A DNA stretch of 7,620 nucleotides. Source: Caulobacteraceae bacterium (GTDB lineage Bacteria; Pseudomonadota; Alphaproteobacteria; Caulobacterales; Caulobacteraceae). Position 1 is the first letter of the stretch. Each line of letters opens with the position of its first letter. A program made the translations under genes and the position numbers. The notes below the pieces were generated by a model, which saw nothing but the letters and a program-made list of their open reading frames with translations, made no database searches and was not told the origin of the DNA. Below, piece by piece: positions 1 to 6,970 of this stretch. Where the stretch lies: positions 1-7,620 of the forward strand of contig CANMXH010000107.1 of the NCBI GenBank assembly GCA_947501315.1. The letters run 5' to 3'.

Positions 1-2036
1 GCTTCGCCGATGCGGCGCTCACCACCCTGGTCCGGGCGGAGATCAAATTCGCCGGGTCCGACACCCCGCTGGCCGTCCCTTTCGGACCAGCCGACGAGAT
101 GCGTGGAGCCTTTGAGGCCCTGCACCGGCTCCGGTTCGGCTTCTTCGCGGACGACAAGCCCCTTCTGGTCGAGGCCCTCGAGGCCGAGGCCGTAGCCGCC
201 TCCGGCCAGGCCCCGTCGACCGTCGCGGGCAGCGCGACAGACCCGGCCCCGACTGCCATAACCCACGTTCCGGTGCGCATGACGGGTACCGTCCAGGAGA
301 CCCCGGTCTATCGCCGCAGCGATTTCGGCCCAGGGGCAGCCGTCGACGGACCGGCCCTTGTTCTGGAAGACACCGGCACCACCGTCGTTGAACCCGGCTG
401 GCGCGCCGCGACCGACGCGGCCCTCAACCTGATCCTCGAACGTACCGTTCCCCTGCCTGCCCGCACGGCCATGGGAACGGACGTCGATCCGATCATGCTG
501 GAGGTGTTCAACAGCCGCTTCATGGCCTGCGCCGAACAGATGGGCGAGGCGCTGCGGGCCACGGCCTATTCGGTCAATATCAAGGAACGGCTCGACTTCT
601 CCTGCGCCGTCTTCGACGCAACCGGTGCCCTGATCGCCAACGCCCCGCACATTCCCGTCCATCTCGGTTCGATGGGTGAGAGCATCCGCACCATTATCAC
701 CTCGCGCGGGGGGGGCGTCGACGGACGAGGCATGCAGAGCGGCGACGTCTATATGCTGAACGCTCCCTACAACGGCGGCACCCACCTGCCAGACATCACC
801 GTCATCATGCCGGTGTTCCTCGACGCCGATGACGTGCCGGCCTTCTTCGTCGCGGCGCGTGGTCACCACGCCGATGTCGGCGGGATCACCCCCGGCTCGA
901 TGCCGCCCTCGTCGCGGACGGTCGAGGAAGAAGGCGTCCTGATTGACGATTTTCTACTGATTGACGCGGGGCGGCTGCAGGACGCCGAAACCCGCGCCCT
1001 GTTCGCCTCAGGCCGCTATCCGTCACGCAACGTCGATCAGAACATGGCGGACCTGAAGGCCCAGATCGCGTCCTGCGCCCGTGGCAGCGACGAGCTGTCC
1101 CGGATGGTCGCTGAATTCGGCCGGCCCGTTGTCGCCGCCTATATGGGCCACGTCCAGAACAATGCCGAGGAGGCCGTGCGCCGGGCCATTGCAGCCCTGA
1201 AGCCGGGATCGTTCGCGCTGGAAATGGATGACGGTGCCGTCATCCGGGTGCGGATCGACGTGGACCCGGTCACCCGAAGCGCCGTAGTCGACTTCACCGG
1301 CACAAGCGCCCAGCTGCCCAATAACTTCAACGCCCCACTGTCGATCCCACGGGCGGCGACCCTCTACGTCTTCCGCACCCTCGTGGACGACGCCATTCCG
1401 TTGAACGAAGGCTGTCTGAAACCTATCCGGCTGATTGTGCCGGAAGGTTCGATGCTCAATCCCCGCTATCCGGCAGCCGTAGTGGCCGGAAACGTCGAGA
1501 CCAGCCAGGCCGTGGTCGATTGCCTCTACGGTGCCCTCGGCATGCTCGCAGCCAGCCAGGGGACGATGAATAATTTCACCTTCGGCGACGCGACCCGCCA
1601 GTACTACGAAACCATCGCCGGGGGCTCGGGTGCCGGGCACGGCTTCGATGGCACAGCGGCGGTCCAGACCCACATGACAAACAGCCGCCTGACCGACCCC
1701 GAGGTGCTCGAGACCCGCTTCCCCGTGCTGCTCGAGGAGTTCTCCATCCGGTGCGGATCAGGCGGAGACGGTGCCAACCGGGGCGGTGATGGCGCGATCC
1801 GGCGGGTAAGGTTCCTGGAACCGCTGACAGCGGCCATCCTGTCCAACCACCGACGCACGGCCCCGTTCGGCCTGGCCGGCGGCGAGGACGGGGTAGTCGG
1901 GGTCAACCGGGTTGAACGGGCCGACGGATCGACCGAACTGCTGGCAGGGACCGCAGAGATAGAGATGGGCATCGGCGATGTCTTCGTGATCGAAACACCG
2001 GGCGGCGGTGGCTTTGGTGTGAAAAGGGCTTCCTGA
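1..2036 (+). CDS. 5-oxoprolinase (ATP-hydrolysing), fused HyuA-HyuB type, 5' partial
   Basis: The gene enters from the left edge; its frame is open from base 3 and ends at TGA 2034-2036, giving 677 visible residues of a protein usually near 1200-1300. The first ~155 visible residues are the end of the HyuA (ATPase-like) half. The HyuB half starts near base 480 (DVDPIMLEVFNSRF) and carries NAPHIPVHLGSMG, GGTHLPDITV, RGHHADVGG and PGSMPPSSRTVEEEG. The stretch QTHMTNSRLTDPEVLE and the terminal TPGGGGFG are shared with eukaryotic OPLAH, which favours 5-oxoprolinase over hydantoinase or acetone carboxylase relatives. The family converts 5-oxo-L-proline, ATP and water to L-glutamate, ADP and phosphate in the cytoplasm. 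The ATG at base 99 is internal, because good HyuA-type sequence continues upstream of it. The two putative 5-oxoproline transporter genes downstream support the substrate call. N-methylhydantoinase-like activity remains an alternative. Confidence 0.9.
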   Translation, partial: FADAALTTLVRAEIKFAGSDTPLAVPFGPADEMRGAFEALHRLRFGFFADDKPLLVEALEAEAVAASGQAPSTVAGSATDPAPTAITHVPVRMTGTVQETPVYRRSDFGPGAAVDGPALVLEDTGTTVVEPGWRAATDAALNLILERTVPLPARTAMGTDVDPIMLEVFNSRFMACAEQMGEALRATAYSVNIKERLDFSCAVFDATGALIANAPHIPVHLGSMGESIRTIITSRGGGVDGRGMQSGDVYMLNAPYNGGTHLPDITVIMPVFLDADDVPAFFVAARGHHADVGGITPGSMPPSSRTVEEEGVLIDDFLLIDAGRLQDAETRALFASGRYPSRNVDQNMADLKAQIASCARGSDELSRMVAEFGRPVVAAYMGHVQNNAEEAVRRAIAALKPGSFALEMDDGAVIRVRIDVDPVTRSAVVDFTGTSAQLPNNFNAPLSIPRAATLYVFRTLVDDAIPLNEGCLKPIRLIVPEGSMLNPRYPAAVVAGNVETSQAVVDCLYGALGMLAASQGTMNNFTFGDATRQYYETIAGGSGAGHGFDGTAAVQTHMTNSRLTDPEVLETRFPVLLEEFSIRCGSGGDGANRGGDGAIRRVRFLEPLTAAILSNHRRTAPFGLAGGEDGVVGVNRVERADGSTELLAGTAEIEMGIGDVFVIETPGGGGFGVKRAS

Positions 2037-2063
2037 GCCGCCGGTTCGGCGCAACCATCGCCC

Positions 2064-2071
2064 GAGGGGGA
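2064..2071 (+). promoter_or_regulatory. Shine-Dalgarno of the DUF969 gene
   Basis: GAGGGGGA lies 7 bases before the ATG at 2079. It fixes that start and shows that this gene has its own strong translation initiation, separated by a 42-base gap from the oxoprolinase stop. No sigma70-like promoter is obvious in the short gap, so transcription is probably shared with the upstream gene. Confidence 0.75.
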
Positions 2072-2078
2072 GATTCCA

Positions 2079-2804
2079 ATGCTTGTGCTTCTGGGAATTG
2101 CGGTCGTGGTCGCGGGCTTCGTCGCCCGCATCAATCCGCTGCTGGTCATATTGATCGCTGCCATCGTCACCGGTGTGACGGCGGCCGTGGGACCAGGGGT
2201 CGATTTGCGGGCCCTGACGGAGGCGGGCGTGACGACGCTTACGGCCTTTGGCGATGCCTTCAATGACAACCGGTATTTCCACATCACCTGGCTGATCCTG
2301 CCTGTGATCGGTCTGCTTGAGCGGGCCGGCCTGCAGGAACGCGCCCGGATGTTGATCGCCCGGGTCAGGGCGGCGACCGCTGGACGCCTCTTGCTCAGCT
2401 ATCTCTTCGTCCGCCAGGCCACCTCCGCGCTGGGTTTGACCTCTCTCGGCGGCCATCCGCAGATGGTCCGGCCGCTGGTCGCGCCGATGGCCGAGGGCGC
2501 GGCCGAGGTCGAGGCCGGCGGCGACCTCCCCGACAGGATCCGCTTCCGTATCCGCGGCATGTCCGCCGCTACCGACAACATCGGCCTTTTCTTCGGCGAG
2601 GACATCTTCATCGCCATCGGTTCGATCGTGCTGATGGTCGGCTTCCTCGAACAGGCGGGGATCATCGTCGAGCCGCTGCAACTGTCGGTCTGGGCCATAC
2701 CCACCGCCATCGCCGCCTTCGCGGTCCATGGCGTTCGGCTGCTGTTGTTCGACCGGGAGATTCGCCGCGACCTTGCCGCCCGTGACACGGAGGCGGGCCA
2801 ATGA
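2079..2804 (+). CDS. DUF969 family membrane protein, putative 5-oxoproline transporter subunit
   Basis: A 241-residue inner-membrane protein. Hydrophobic segments are visible at about 2-15, 18-38, 67-83, 103-122, 174-195 and 202-224. Family-type motifs are FNDNRYFHITWLILPVIGLLE (61-81), RQATSALGLTSLGGHPQMVR (112-131), a VAPMAEGAA segment (134-142) and ATDNIGLFFGEDIF (164-177). The polar residues N62, D63 and N64 and the D166-N167 and E174-D175 pairs lie beside or within hydrophobic stretches, as expected for a substrate or ion path. DUF969 genes commonly sit next to DUF979 and 5-oxoprolinase genes, and public annotation names the pair as subunits of a 5-oxoproline transporter. That role rests on genomic association as far as I know. 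The start at 2079 has a strong ribosome binding site, and the gene overlaps the next by ATGA. Confidence 0.88.
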   Translation: MLVLLGIAVVVAGFVARINPLLVILIAAIVTGVTAAVGPGVDLRALTEAGVTTLTAFGDAFNDNRYFHITWLILPVIGLLERAGLQERARMLIARVRAATAGRLLLSYLFVRQATSALGLTSLGGHPQMVRPLVAPMAEGAAEVEAGGDLPDRIRFRIRGMSAATDNIGLFFGEDIFIAIGSIVLMVGFLEQAGIIVEPLQLSVWAIPTAIAAFAVHGVRLLLFDREIRRDLAARDTEAGQ

Positions 2805-3766
2805 TCACGCTCGAGCACGCCTATATTCTCGTCGGGCTGATGTTCCTGGCCTTCGCCATCCTGACCCTGCGCGACAGCGACCACCCGACCCGCATCCGCA
2901 GCGCCGTCTTCTGGGGTCTGATCGCCGCCTCCATGTTGTTCGGCTCATGGCTCGGCGGGCTCGGCAACGGCCTGCTGGTTCTTGCGCTCGTTGCTGTCGG
3001 CGGCCTCAAGGCCCTGGGGGTCGGTCGGCCGCCGACGACCACACCGGACGAGCGGCGCGAAAGCGCCGCGCACCGTCGCAATGCCCTGTTCATTCCGGCC
3101 CTGATCGTGCCGCTCGTGGCGGTCGGCGGCACCCTCGCCGCCAAACACACCAGTGTCGGGGCCTGGCTCATCTCCCCGACCCAGACGACCCTGATCGCCC
3201 TCGGCCTCGGCTGCATCCTCGCCCTCGTCGCCGCCATGGCCTGGCTGCGTCCGCCCGTCATGGCCCCGGTGCAGGAGGGACGACGCCTGATGGATTCCAT
3301 CGGCTGGGCCGCCCTCCTGCCCCAGATGCTTGCCTCACTTGGAGCGGTCTTCCTCGCGGCGGATGTTGGCGGCGTGGTCGGCGAGCTGGTCACACAAGCC
3401 GTGCCGATGAGTTCGCCCCTGCTGGCCGTGGCAGCCTACTGCCTGGGCATGGCCTTGTTCACCGTGATCATGGGCAACGCCTTCGCGGCCTTCCCGGTGA
3501 TGACCGCCGCCATCGGCCTGCCCTTCGTGGTCGGCCAGTTCGGGGGCAATCCGGCCATTGTCTGCGCCATCGGCATGCTGGCCGGTTTCTGCGGCACGCT
3601 GATGACCCCGATGGCCGCCAACTTCAATGTGGTGCCGGCCAATCTTCTGGAGTTGCCGGATCGGAACGCGGCCCTCAACGGCGTCATCCGGGCCCAGCTC
3701 CCGACCGCCCTGATCATGCTCGGGGTCAATATGGCCCTGATGTATTTCCTGGCCTTCCGGTTCTGA
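2801..3766 (+). CDS. DUF979 family membrane protein, putative 5-oxoproline transporter subunit
   Basis: A 321-residue polytopic membrane protein and the probable partner of the DUF969 protein. Hydrophobic segments lie at about 7-23, 35-69, 96-114, 128-148, 167-187, 205-227, 232-246, 251-264 and 300-319. A hydrophilic loop at 70-95 is rich in arginine and glutamate. The most family-like regions are IMGNAFAAFPVMTAAIGLP (223-241) and GTLMTPMAANFN (265-276); such small-residue, polar-bearing stretches in hydrophobic surroundings look like transport-path elements. The start ATG overlaps the previous stop (ATGA, 2801-2804) and has GGAGG at 2789-2793, so the two subunits are translationally coupled, fitting a fixed stoichiometry. 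Transport of 5-oxoproline is inferred from family association and the adjacent oxoprolinase. Confidence 0.88.
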   Translation: MITLEHAYILVGLMFLAFAILTLRDSDHPTRIRSAVFWGLIAASMLFGSWLGGLGNGLLVLALVAVGGLKALGVGRPPTTTPDERRESAAHRRNALFIPALIVPLVAVGGTLAAKHTSVGAWLISPTQTTLIALGLGCILALVAAMAWLRPPVMAPVQEGRRLMDSIGWAALLPQMLASLGAVFLAADVGGVVGELVTQAVPMSSPLLAVAAYCLGMALFTVIMGNAFAAFPVMTAAIGLPFVVGQFGGNPAIVCAIGMLAGFCGTLMTPMAANFNVVPANLLELPDRNAALNGVIRAQLPTALIMLGVNMALMYFLAFRF

Positions 3767-3768
3767 CG

Positions 3769-4794
3769 ATGACCCACAAGCTCGACGCCGGCACAGCCTC
3801 CCGTTTCGCAGCAGCCGCCCTTGGCCATGCGACGCGGGAATATCCCAACAAGATGGATCACGTCCTGTCCGGACCAGAGGATATCCTGGGTCCGCGCGCC
3901 CTGCATCCGATCTTCTTCGGCAGCTTCGACTGGCATTCCTGCGTTCACGGATGGTGGACGATGTTCACCCTGCTGCGGCTGTATCCCGACATACCCGAGG
4001 CTGCACGGATCCGCACCCTGGCCGACGCGATGTTCACACCGGAGAACGTCGCCGCGGAGACGGCCTATCTGAACCGTCCGGGCAGCCGCGGGTTCGAACG
4101 GCCCTATGGCTGGGCATGGTTGTTGATGCTGGCAGCGGAACTGGAGCGGCATCCGGGCAAGCACGCCGGGATCCTGCAGCCCCTTATCCTGGCCTTCGCC
4201 CGCCGATTTGCCGACTACCTGCCATTGGCAGACTACCCGGTCCGCGTCGGCACCCACTTCAACACAGCCTTCGCCCTGAGGCTGGCGCTCGACTACGCCG
4301 AGGGTGCCGGCGACGCGAACCTGATCGCCCTGTGCCGTAACCGCGCACTGAAATGGCATTCCACCGACCGCGACTGCCAGGCGTGGGAGCCGTCGCAGGA
4401 CGAGTTCCTGTCACCGGCCCTGATGGAGGCCGTGCTGATGCAACGGGTGATGCAGCCCGATACATTCGCTGTCTGGTTCGCAGCCTTTCTCCCCGGACTG
4501 GCCCGACAGCAACCTGCCACCCTGTTCCGTCCTGCCAGCGTCAGTGATCGCTCCGACGGCAAGATCGCTCATCTCGACGGACTGAACCTGAGCCGGGCCT
4601 GGTGCTGGCGCGAGATCGCCGCCTCGCTGGCCGAGGAAGACCCCGGACGCCCGATCGTCCTCAAGGCAGCAAGGGATCACCTTGACGCTGCCCTGCCCCA
4701 TGTCACCGGCGACTACATGGGCGAGCACTGGCTGGCGAGCTTTGCGCTTCTCGCCCTGCTCGCAGACCCCGACATCCGGAACGGCTCTCGCTGA
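3769..4794 (+). CDS. DUF2891 family protein, function unknown
   Basis: A 341-residue soluble protein without signal peptide or membrane segment. Its motifs match the DUF2891 family as I know it: FDWHSCVHGWW (53-63), RPYGWAWLLML (111-121), GTHFNTAFAL (161-170), WEPSQDEFLSP (206-216), HLDGLNLSRAW (268-278) and GEHWLASFALL (318-328). The repeated spacing of aromatic and acidic or histidine motifs between alanine/leucine-rich helices suggests an alpha/alpha-toroid fold with a pocket lined by D54, H56, H60, H163, E207, D211, E212, D270, E319 and H320. That fold and any catalytic role are inference. The start lies 2 bases after the DUF979 stop and has no clear Shine-Dalgarno, so translation probably depends on coupling. 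The frame is open further upstream (an ATG at 2728), but that extension would only shadow the DUF969 and DUF979 genes. Its place in the operon suggests a role in oxoproline or related amide metabolism. Confidence 0.87.
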   Translation: MTHKLDAGTASRFAAAALGHATREYPNKMDHVLSGPEDILGPRALHPIFFGSFDWHSCVHGWWTMFTLLRLYPDIPEAARIRTLADAMFTPENVAAETAYLNRPGSRGFERPYGWAWLLMLAAELERHPGKHAGILQPLILAFARRFADYLPLADYPVRVGTHFNTAFALRLALDYAEGAGDANLIALCRNRALKWHSTDRDCQAWEPSQDEFLSPALMEAVLMQRVMQPDTFAVWFAAFLPGLARQQPATLFRPASVSDRSDGKIAHLDGLNLSRAWCWREIAASLAEEDPGRPIVLKAARDHLDAALPHVTGDYMGEHWLASFALLALLADPDIRNGSR

Positions 4795-4850
4795 AAACCA
4801 TCCTCCGGCGGTGATCTGGATCGGGCCAATTTCCTGCTTCGGACCGACAC

Positions 4851-4911
4851 CTCGCCAGCGAGAGTGCCCGGCCGCATGACAGGCCACGAGTGCCCGAAGT
4901 CGATTGGCGAG
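4851..4911. repeat. Short inverted and direct repeats in the gap before tRNA-Thr
   Basis: CTCGCCA at 4851-4857 is mirrored by TGGCGAG at 4905-4911 (7-bp arms, 47-base loop). Inside the loop GAGTGCCCG occurs twice, at 4862-4870 and 4888-4896, and GGCC at 4870-4873 and 4882-4885 could pair. There is no T-tract, so this is not a typical intrinsic terminator. It could be a weak RNA structure ending the oxoproline operon message or chance in GC-rich DNA. Confidence 0.3.
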
Positions 4912-4922
4912 CGCGACCTGTC

Positions 4923-4951
4923 TTGACGTCATCGGCCATGCGCCAGCATAA
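4923..4951 (+). promoter_or_regulatory. Probable sigma70 promoter of tRNA-Thr
   Basis: TTGACG (4923-4928) matches five of six bases of the -35 consensus. After a 17-base spacer comes GCATAA (4946-4951), a weak -10; CATAAG one base on is an equivalent choice. Transcription would begin near 4957-4960, about ten bases before the mature tRNA, as is usual for tRNA genes. The position supports the call more than the -10 sequence does. Confidence 0.55.
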
Positions 4952-4969
4952 GGGCCGCCCGCGAGGGTG

Positions 4970-5045
4970 GCCGGCTTAGCTCAGTTGGTAGAGCGCCAGT
5001 TTTGTAAACTGGATGTCGCGGGTTCGATTCCTGCAGCCGGCACCA
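4970..5045 (+). tRNA. tRNA-Thr, anticodon TGT (UGU)
   Basis: A complete 76-nt cloverleaf. The acceptor stem GCCGGCT (4970-4976) pairs with AGCCGGC (5035-5041). The D-arm GCTC/GAGC is at 4979-4982 and 4991-4994 with loop AGTTGGTA. The anticodon stem CCAGT/ACTGG is at 4996-5000 and 5008-5012 with loop TTTGTAA, placing anticodon TGT at 5003-5005. A 5-base variable loop precedes the T-arm (5018-5034, loop TTCGATT). Discriminator A5042 is followed by an encoded CCA (5043-5045). The UGU anticodon reads ACA threonine codons, and the G1-C72 and C2-G71 pairs are known threonyl-tRNA synthetase identity elements. The gene stands alone between the plus-strand oxoproline operon and the convergent feoAB operon. 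Confidence 0.97.
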
Positions 5046-5098
5046 GCGGTCCCCTCAAAGACCCGACCCGCTCAGCCGCCCTGCAATATGGCCGTGGT

Positions 5099-6970
5099 CT
5101 AGCCGCCACCCAGTGCGACGGCGAGGCGATAGACGACCCACGCTGCCAGATAGGCCAGGCCGAACATATACAGCACCATCACCCACATCCATTTCCAGGA
5201 GTTGAGCTCGCGCTTGACCACGCCCAGGGTCGCCACGCACTGGGGTGCGAAGACATACCAGGCAAGGAAGGCCAGCCCTGTGGCAAGCGACCACTGCGCC
5301 GCGAGGGTCGCCCCCAACAGGCTGGTGGCATTCTCCGGATCAGCGACCGCATAGACCGTGCCCAGGGCCGCCACAGCCACCTCCCGCGCAGCCATACCCG
5401 GCACCAGGGCAATGACCATCTGCCAGTTGAAGCCAATGGGCGCGAAGAAGGGTTCCAGTGCATGGCCGATCATGCCGGCGAAGCTGTAGTCAATGGCCGG
5501 CCGGGTCGCGCCTTCAGGCGGATAGGGAAAAGTCGCCAATGCCCAGACCACGATCATCAGCGGCAGGATGATCCGCCCTGCCCGCTCCAGAAAGATGCGA
5601 GCCCGGATCCAAAGATTGAACAGCACGCTCGTGGGGTCAGGCATCTTGTAGGTGGGCAGCTCCATCATGAACGGCTCGACCGCACCGCGCCAGAACACCT
5701 TGCGTATGACAAAGGACACCGCCAGGGCGCTGATGATCCCCGCTGCATAGAGGCCGAACATGACCAGTCCCTGCAAGCTGGCGAAACCCCAGACGGTCTG
5801 GTTGGGAATGAAGGCCGCGATGATCAGGGTGTAGACCGGAATCCGGGCCGAACAGGTCATCAGCGGGGCCACCATGATGGTGGTCAGCCGGTCGCGCTTG
5901 CTGTCAATCACCCGCGCGGCCATCACACCCGGGATGGCGCAGGCGAAACTGCTGAGGAGCGGAATAAAGGCCCTGCCGTGCAGGCCGGCACCGCCCATGA
6001 TCCGGTCCATCAGGAAGGCGGCCCGGGCCATGTAGCCGAAATCCTCAAGCGCGATGATGAACAGGAACAGGATCAGGATCTGGGGCAGGAAGACCAGAAC
6101 GCTCCCGACCCCCGAGATCAGGCCGTCCACAATCAGGCTCTGCCATAGTCCGTCCGGCATGATCGCCGCGACCCAGCCGCCCAGCGCGCCGAGGCCCGCC
6201 TCGATGCCGTCCATCAGCGGGGCGGCCCAGGTGAAGACGGCCTGGAACATGACAAACAGCAGGGTCATCAAAATCAAGAGACCGCCGACCGGATGCAACA
6301 GCACGGAGTCGATCCGGCCCGTCAGCGTATCCGGTCGCTCCGGCGGCTGAACGCATGCTTTCATGATCCGCTCGGCTTCCCGTGCTGCGCCGCGCAGGGC
6401 GGCGGCGTCGGGCACCGTCCAGCCGCTTTCGGCCTTGCCGTTCCGGGTGTCGGCGGTGGCGTCCATCGCCGCGATCAACTCGTCGATGCCGCGCCTGCGC
6501 GTGGCCGTTGTCGGAACGATCGGCATGGCCAGTTCTGCGGACAGACGGTCCAGGTCGATACGAAGGCCCTGACGTCGGGCGATATCGTACATGTTCAGTG
6601 CCAGGATCATCGGCCGGCCGACGGCCCTGAGCTCCAGCACCAACCGCAGCACCAGCCGCAGGTTGGTCGCATCCGCGACCACGACGATCACATCGGGCGG
6701 CGTCTCGCCTGCCAGGCGGCCCAGAACGGCATCCCGGGTGACCTCTTCATCCGGACTGCGGGCGCGCAGGGAATAGGTGCCGGGCAGGTCCAGCAGGGCC
6801 ATCGCGCCGCCCCCGGATGTTCGGACCACGCCCTCCTTCCGCTCCACAGTAACGCCGGCATAGTTCGCGACCTTCTGGTGAGCCCCCGTCAGGGCGTTGA
6901 ACAATGCGGTCTTGCCACTGTTCGGATTGCCCACGAGCGCGATCCGCGCGCTCAACTGCGCCGCTTCCAT
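5099..6970 (-). CDS. feoB: Ferrous iron transporter FeoB
   Basis: A 623-residue inner-membrane Fe(II) transporter with an N-terminal GTPase. G-protein motifs: G1 GNPNSGKT (14-21), G2 GVTVE (39-43), G3 DLPGTY (61-66), G4 NMYD (126-129; FeoB characteristically has NMxD rather than NKxD) and a loose G5 near TTATRRRG (154-161). A regulatory helical linker follows to about 215. The membrane domain begins at RIDSVLLHPVGG and includes two Gate regions, PLLSSFACAIPG (337-348) and PLMTCSARIPVY (369-380). Cys344, Cys373 and Cys578 correspond by context to the cysteines discussed for E. coli FeoB iron passage. It is shorter than the 773-residue E. coli protein, as in many proteobacteria, and ends soon after the last membrane helix. 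The ATG overlaps the feoA stop by one base (TGATG) and has no good ribosome binding site, so translation is probably coupled to feoA. Confidence 0.97.
   Translation of the reverse strand: MEAAQLSARIALVGNPNSGKTALFNALTGAHQKVANYAGVTVERKEGVVRTSGGGAMALLDLPGTYSLRARSPDEEVTRDAVLGRLAGETPPDVIVVVADATNLRLVLRLVLELRAVGRPMILALNMYDIARRQGLRIDLDRLSAELAMPIVPTTATRRRGIDELIAAMDATADTRNGKAESGWTVPDAAALRGAAREAERIMKACVQPPERPDTLTGRIDSVLLHPVGGLLILMTLLFVMFQAVFTWAAPLMDGIEAGLGALGGWVAAIMPDGLWQSLIVDGLISGVGSVLVFLPQILILFLFIIALEDFGYMARAAFLMDRIMGGAGLHGRAFIPLLSSFACAIPGVMAARVIDSKRDRLTTIMVAPLMTCSARIPVYTLIIAAFIPNQTVWGFASLQGLVMFGLYAAGIISALAVSFVIRKVFWRGAVEPFMMELPTYKMPDPTSVLFNLWIRARIFLERAGRIILPLMIVVWALATFPYPPEGATRPAIDYSFAGMIGHALEPFFAPIGFNWQMVIALVPGMAAREVAVAALGTVYAVADPENATSLLGATLAAQWSLATGLAFLAWYVFAPQCVATLGVVKRELNSWKWMWVMVLYMFGLAYLAAWVVYRLAVALGGG

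Noticed and set aside
1023..2801. Several minus-strand open frames of 160-350 codons opposite the oxoprolinase and DUF969 genes
   Set aside because: They oppose strongly recognised plus-strand genes, have low-complexity composition and no recognisable domains.
2728..3768. N-terminal extension of the DUF2891 frame to an ATG at 2728
   Set aside because: The upstream part is an arginine/proline-rich out-of-frame reading of the DUF969 and DUF979 genes. DUF2891-like sequence begins only after the ATG at 3769.
3436..4359. Minus-strand frame of 307 codons opposite DUF979 and DUF2891
   Set aside because: It spans two real genes on the other strand and shows no family motif.
4870..4885. GGCC...GGCC hairpin as an intrinsic terminator of the oxoproline operon
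   Set aside because: The stem is only four base pairs and no T-rich tract follows.
4970..5045. tRNA-Thr as an attachment site of an integrated element
   Set aside because: No second copy of the tRNA 3' end, no integrase and no change in gene style are visible on either side within the window.
5046..5098. Bidirectional terminator between tRNA-Thr and the end of feoB
   Set aside because: A terminator is expected between convergent genes, but I find no stable stem with a flanking T or A run.
4967..6148. Long plus-strand open frame of 393 codons across the tRNA and feoB
   Set aside because: It reads through the tRNA and is antisense to a clear feoB. Composition rich in H, Q, G, D and R without motifs marks it as a codon-bias shadow.
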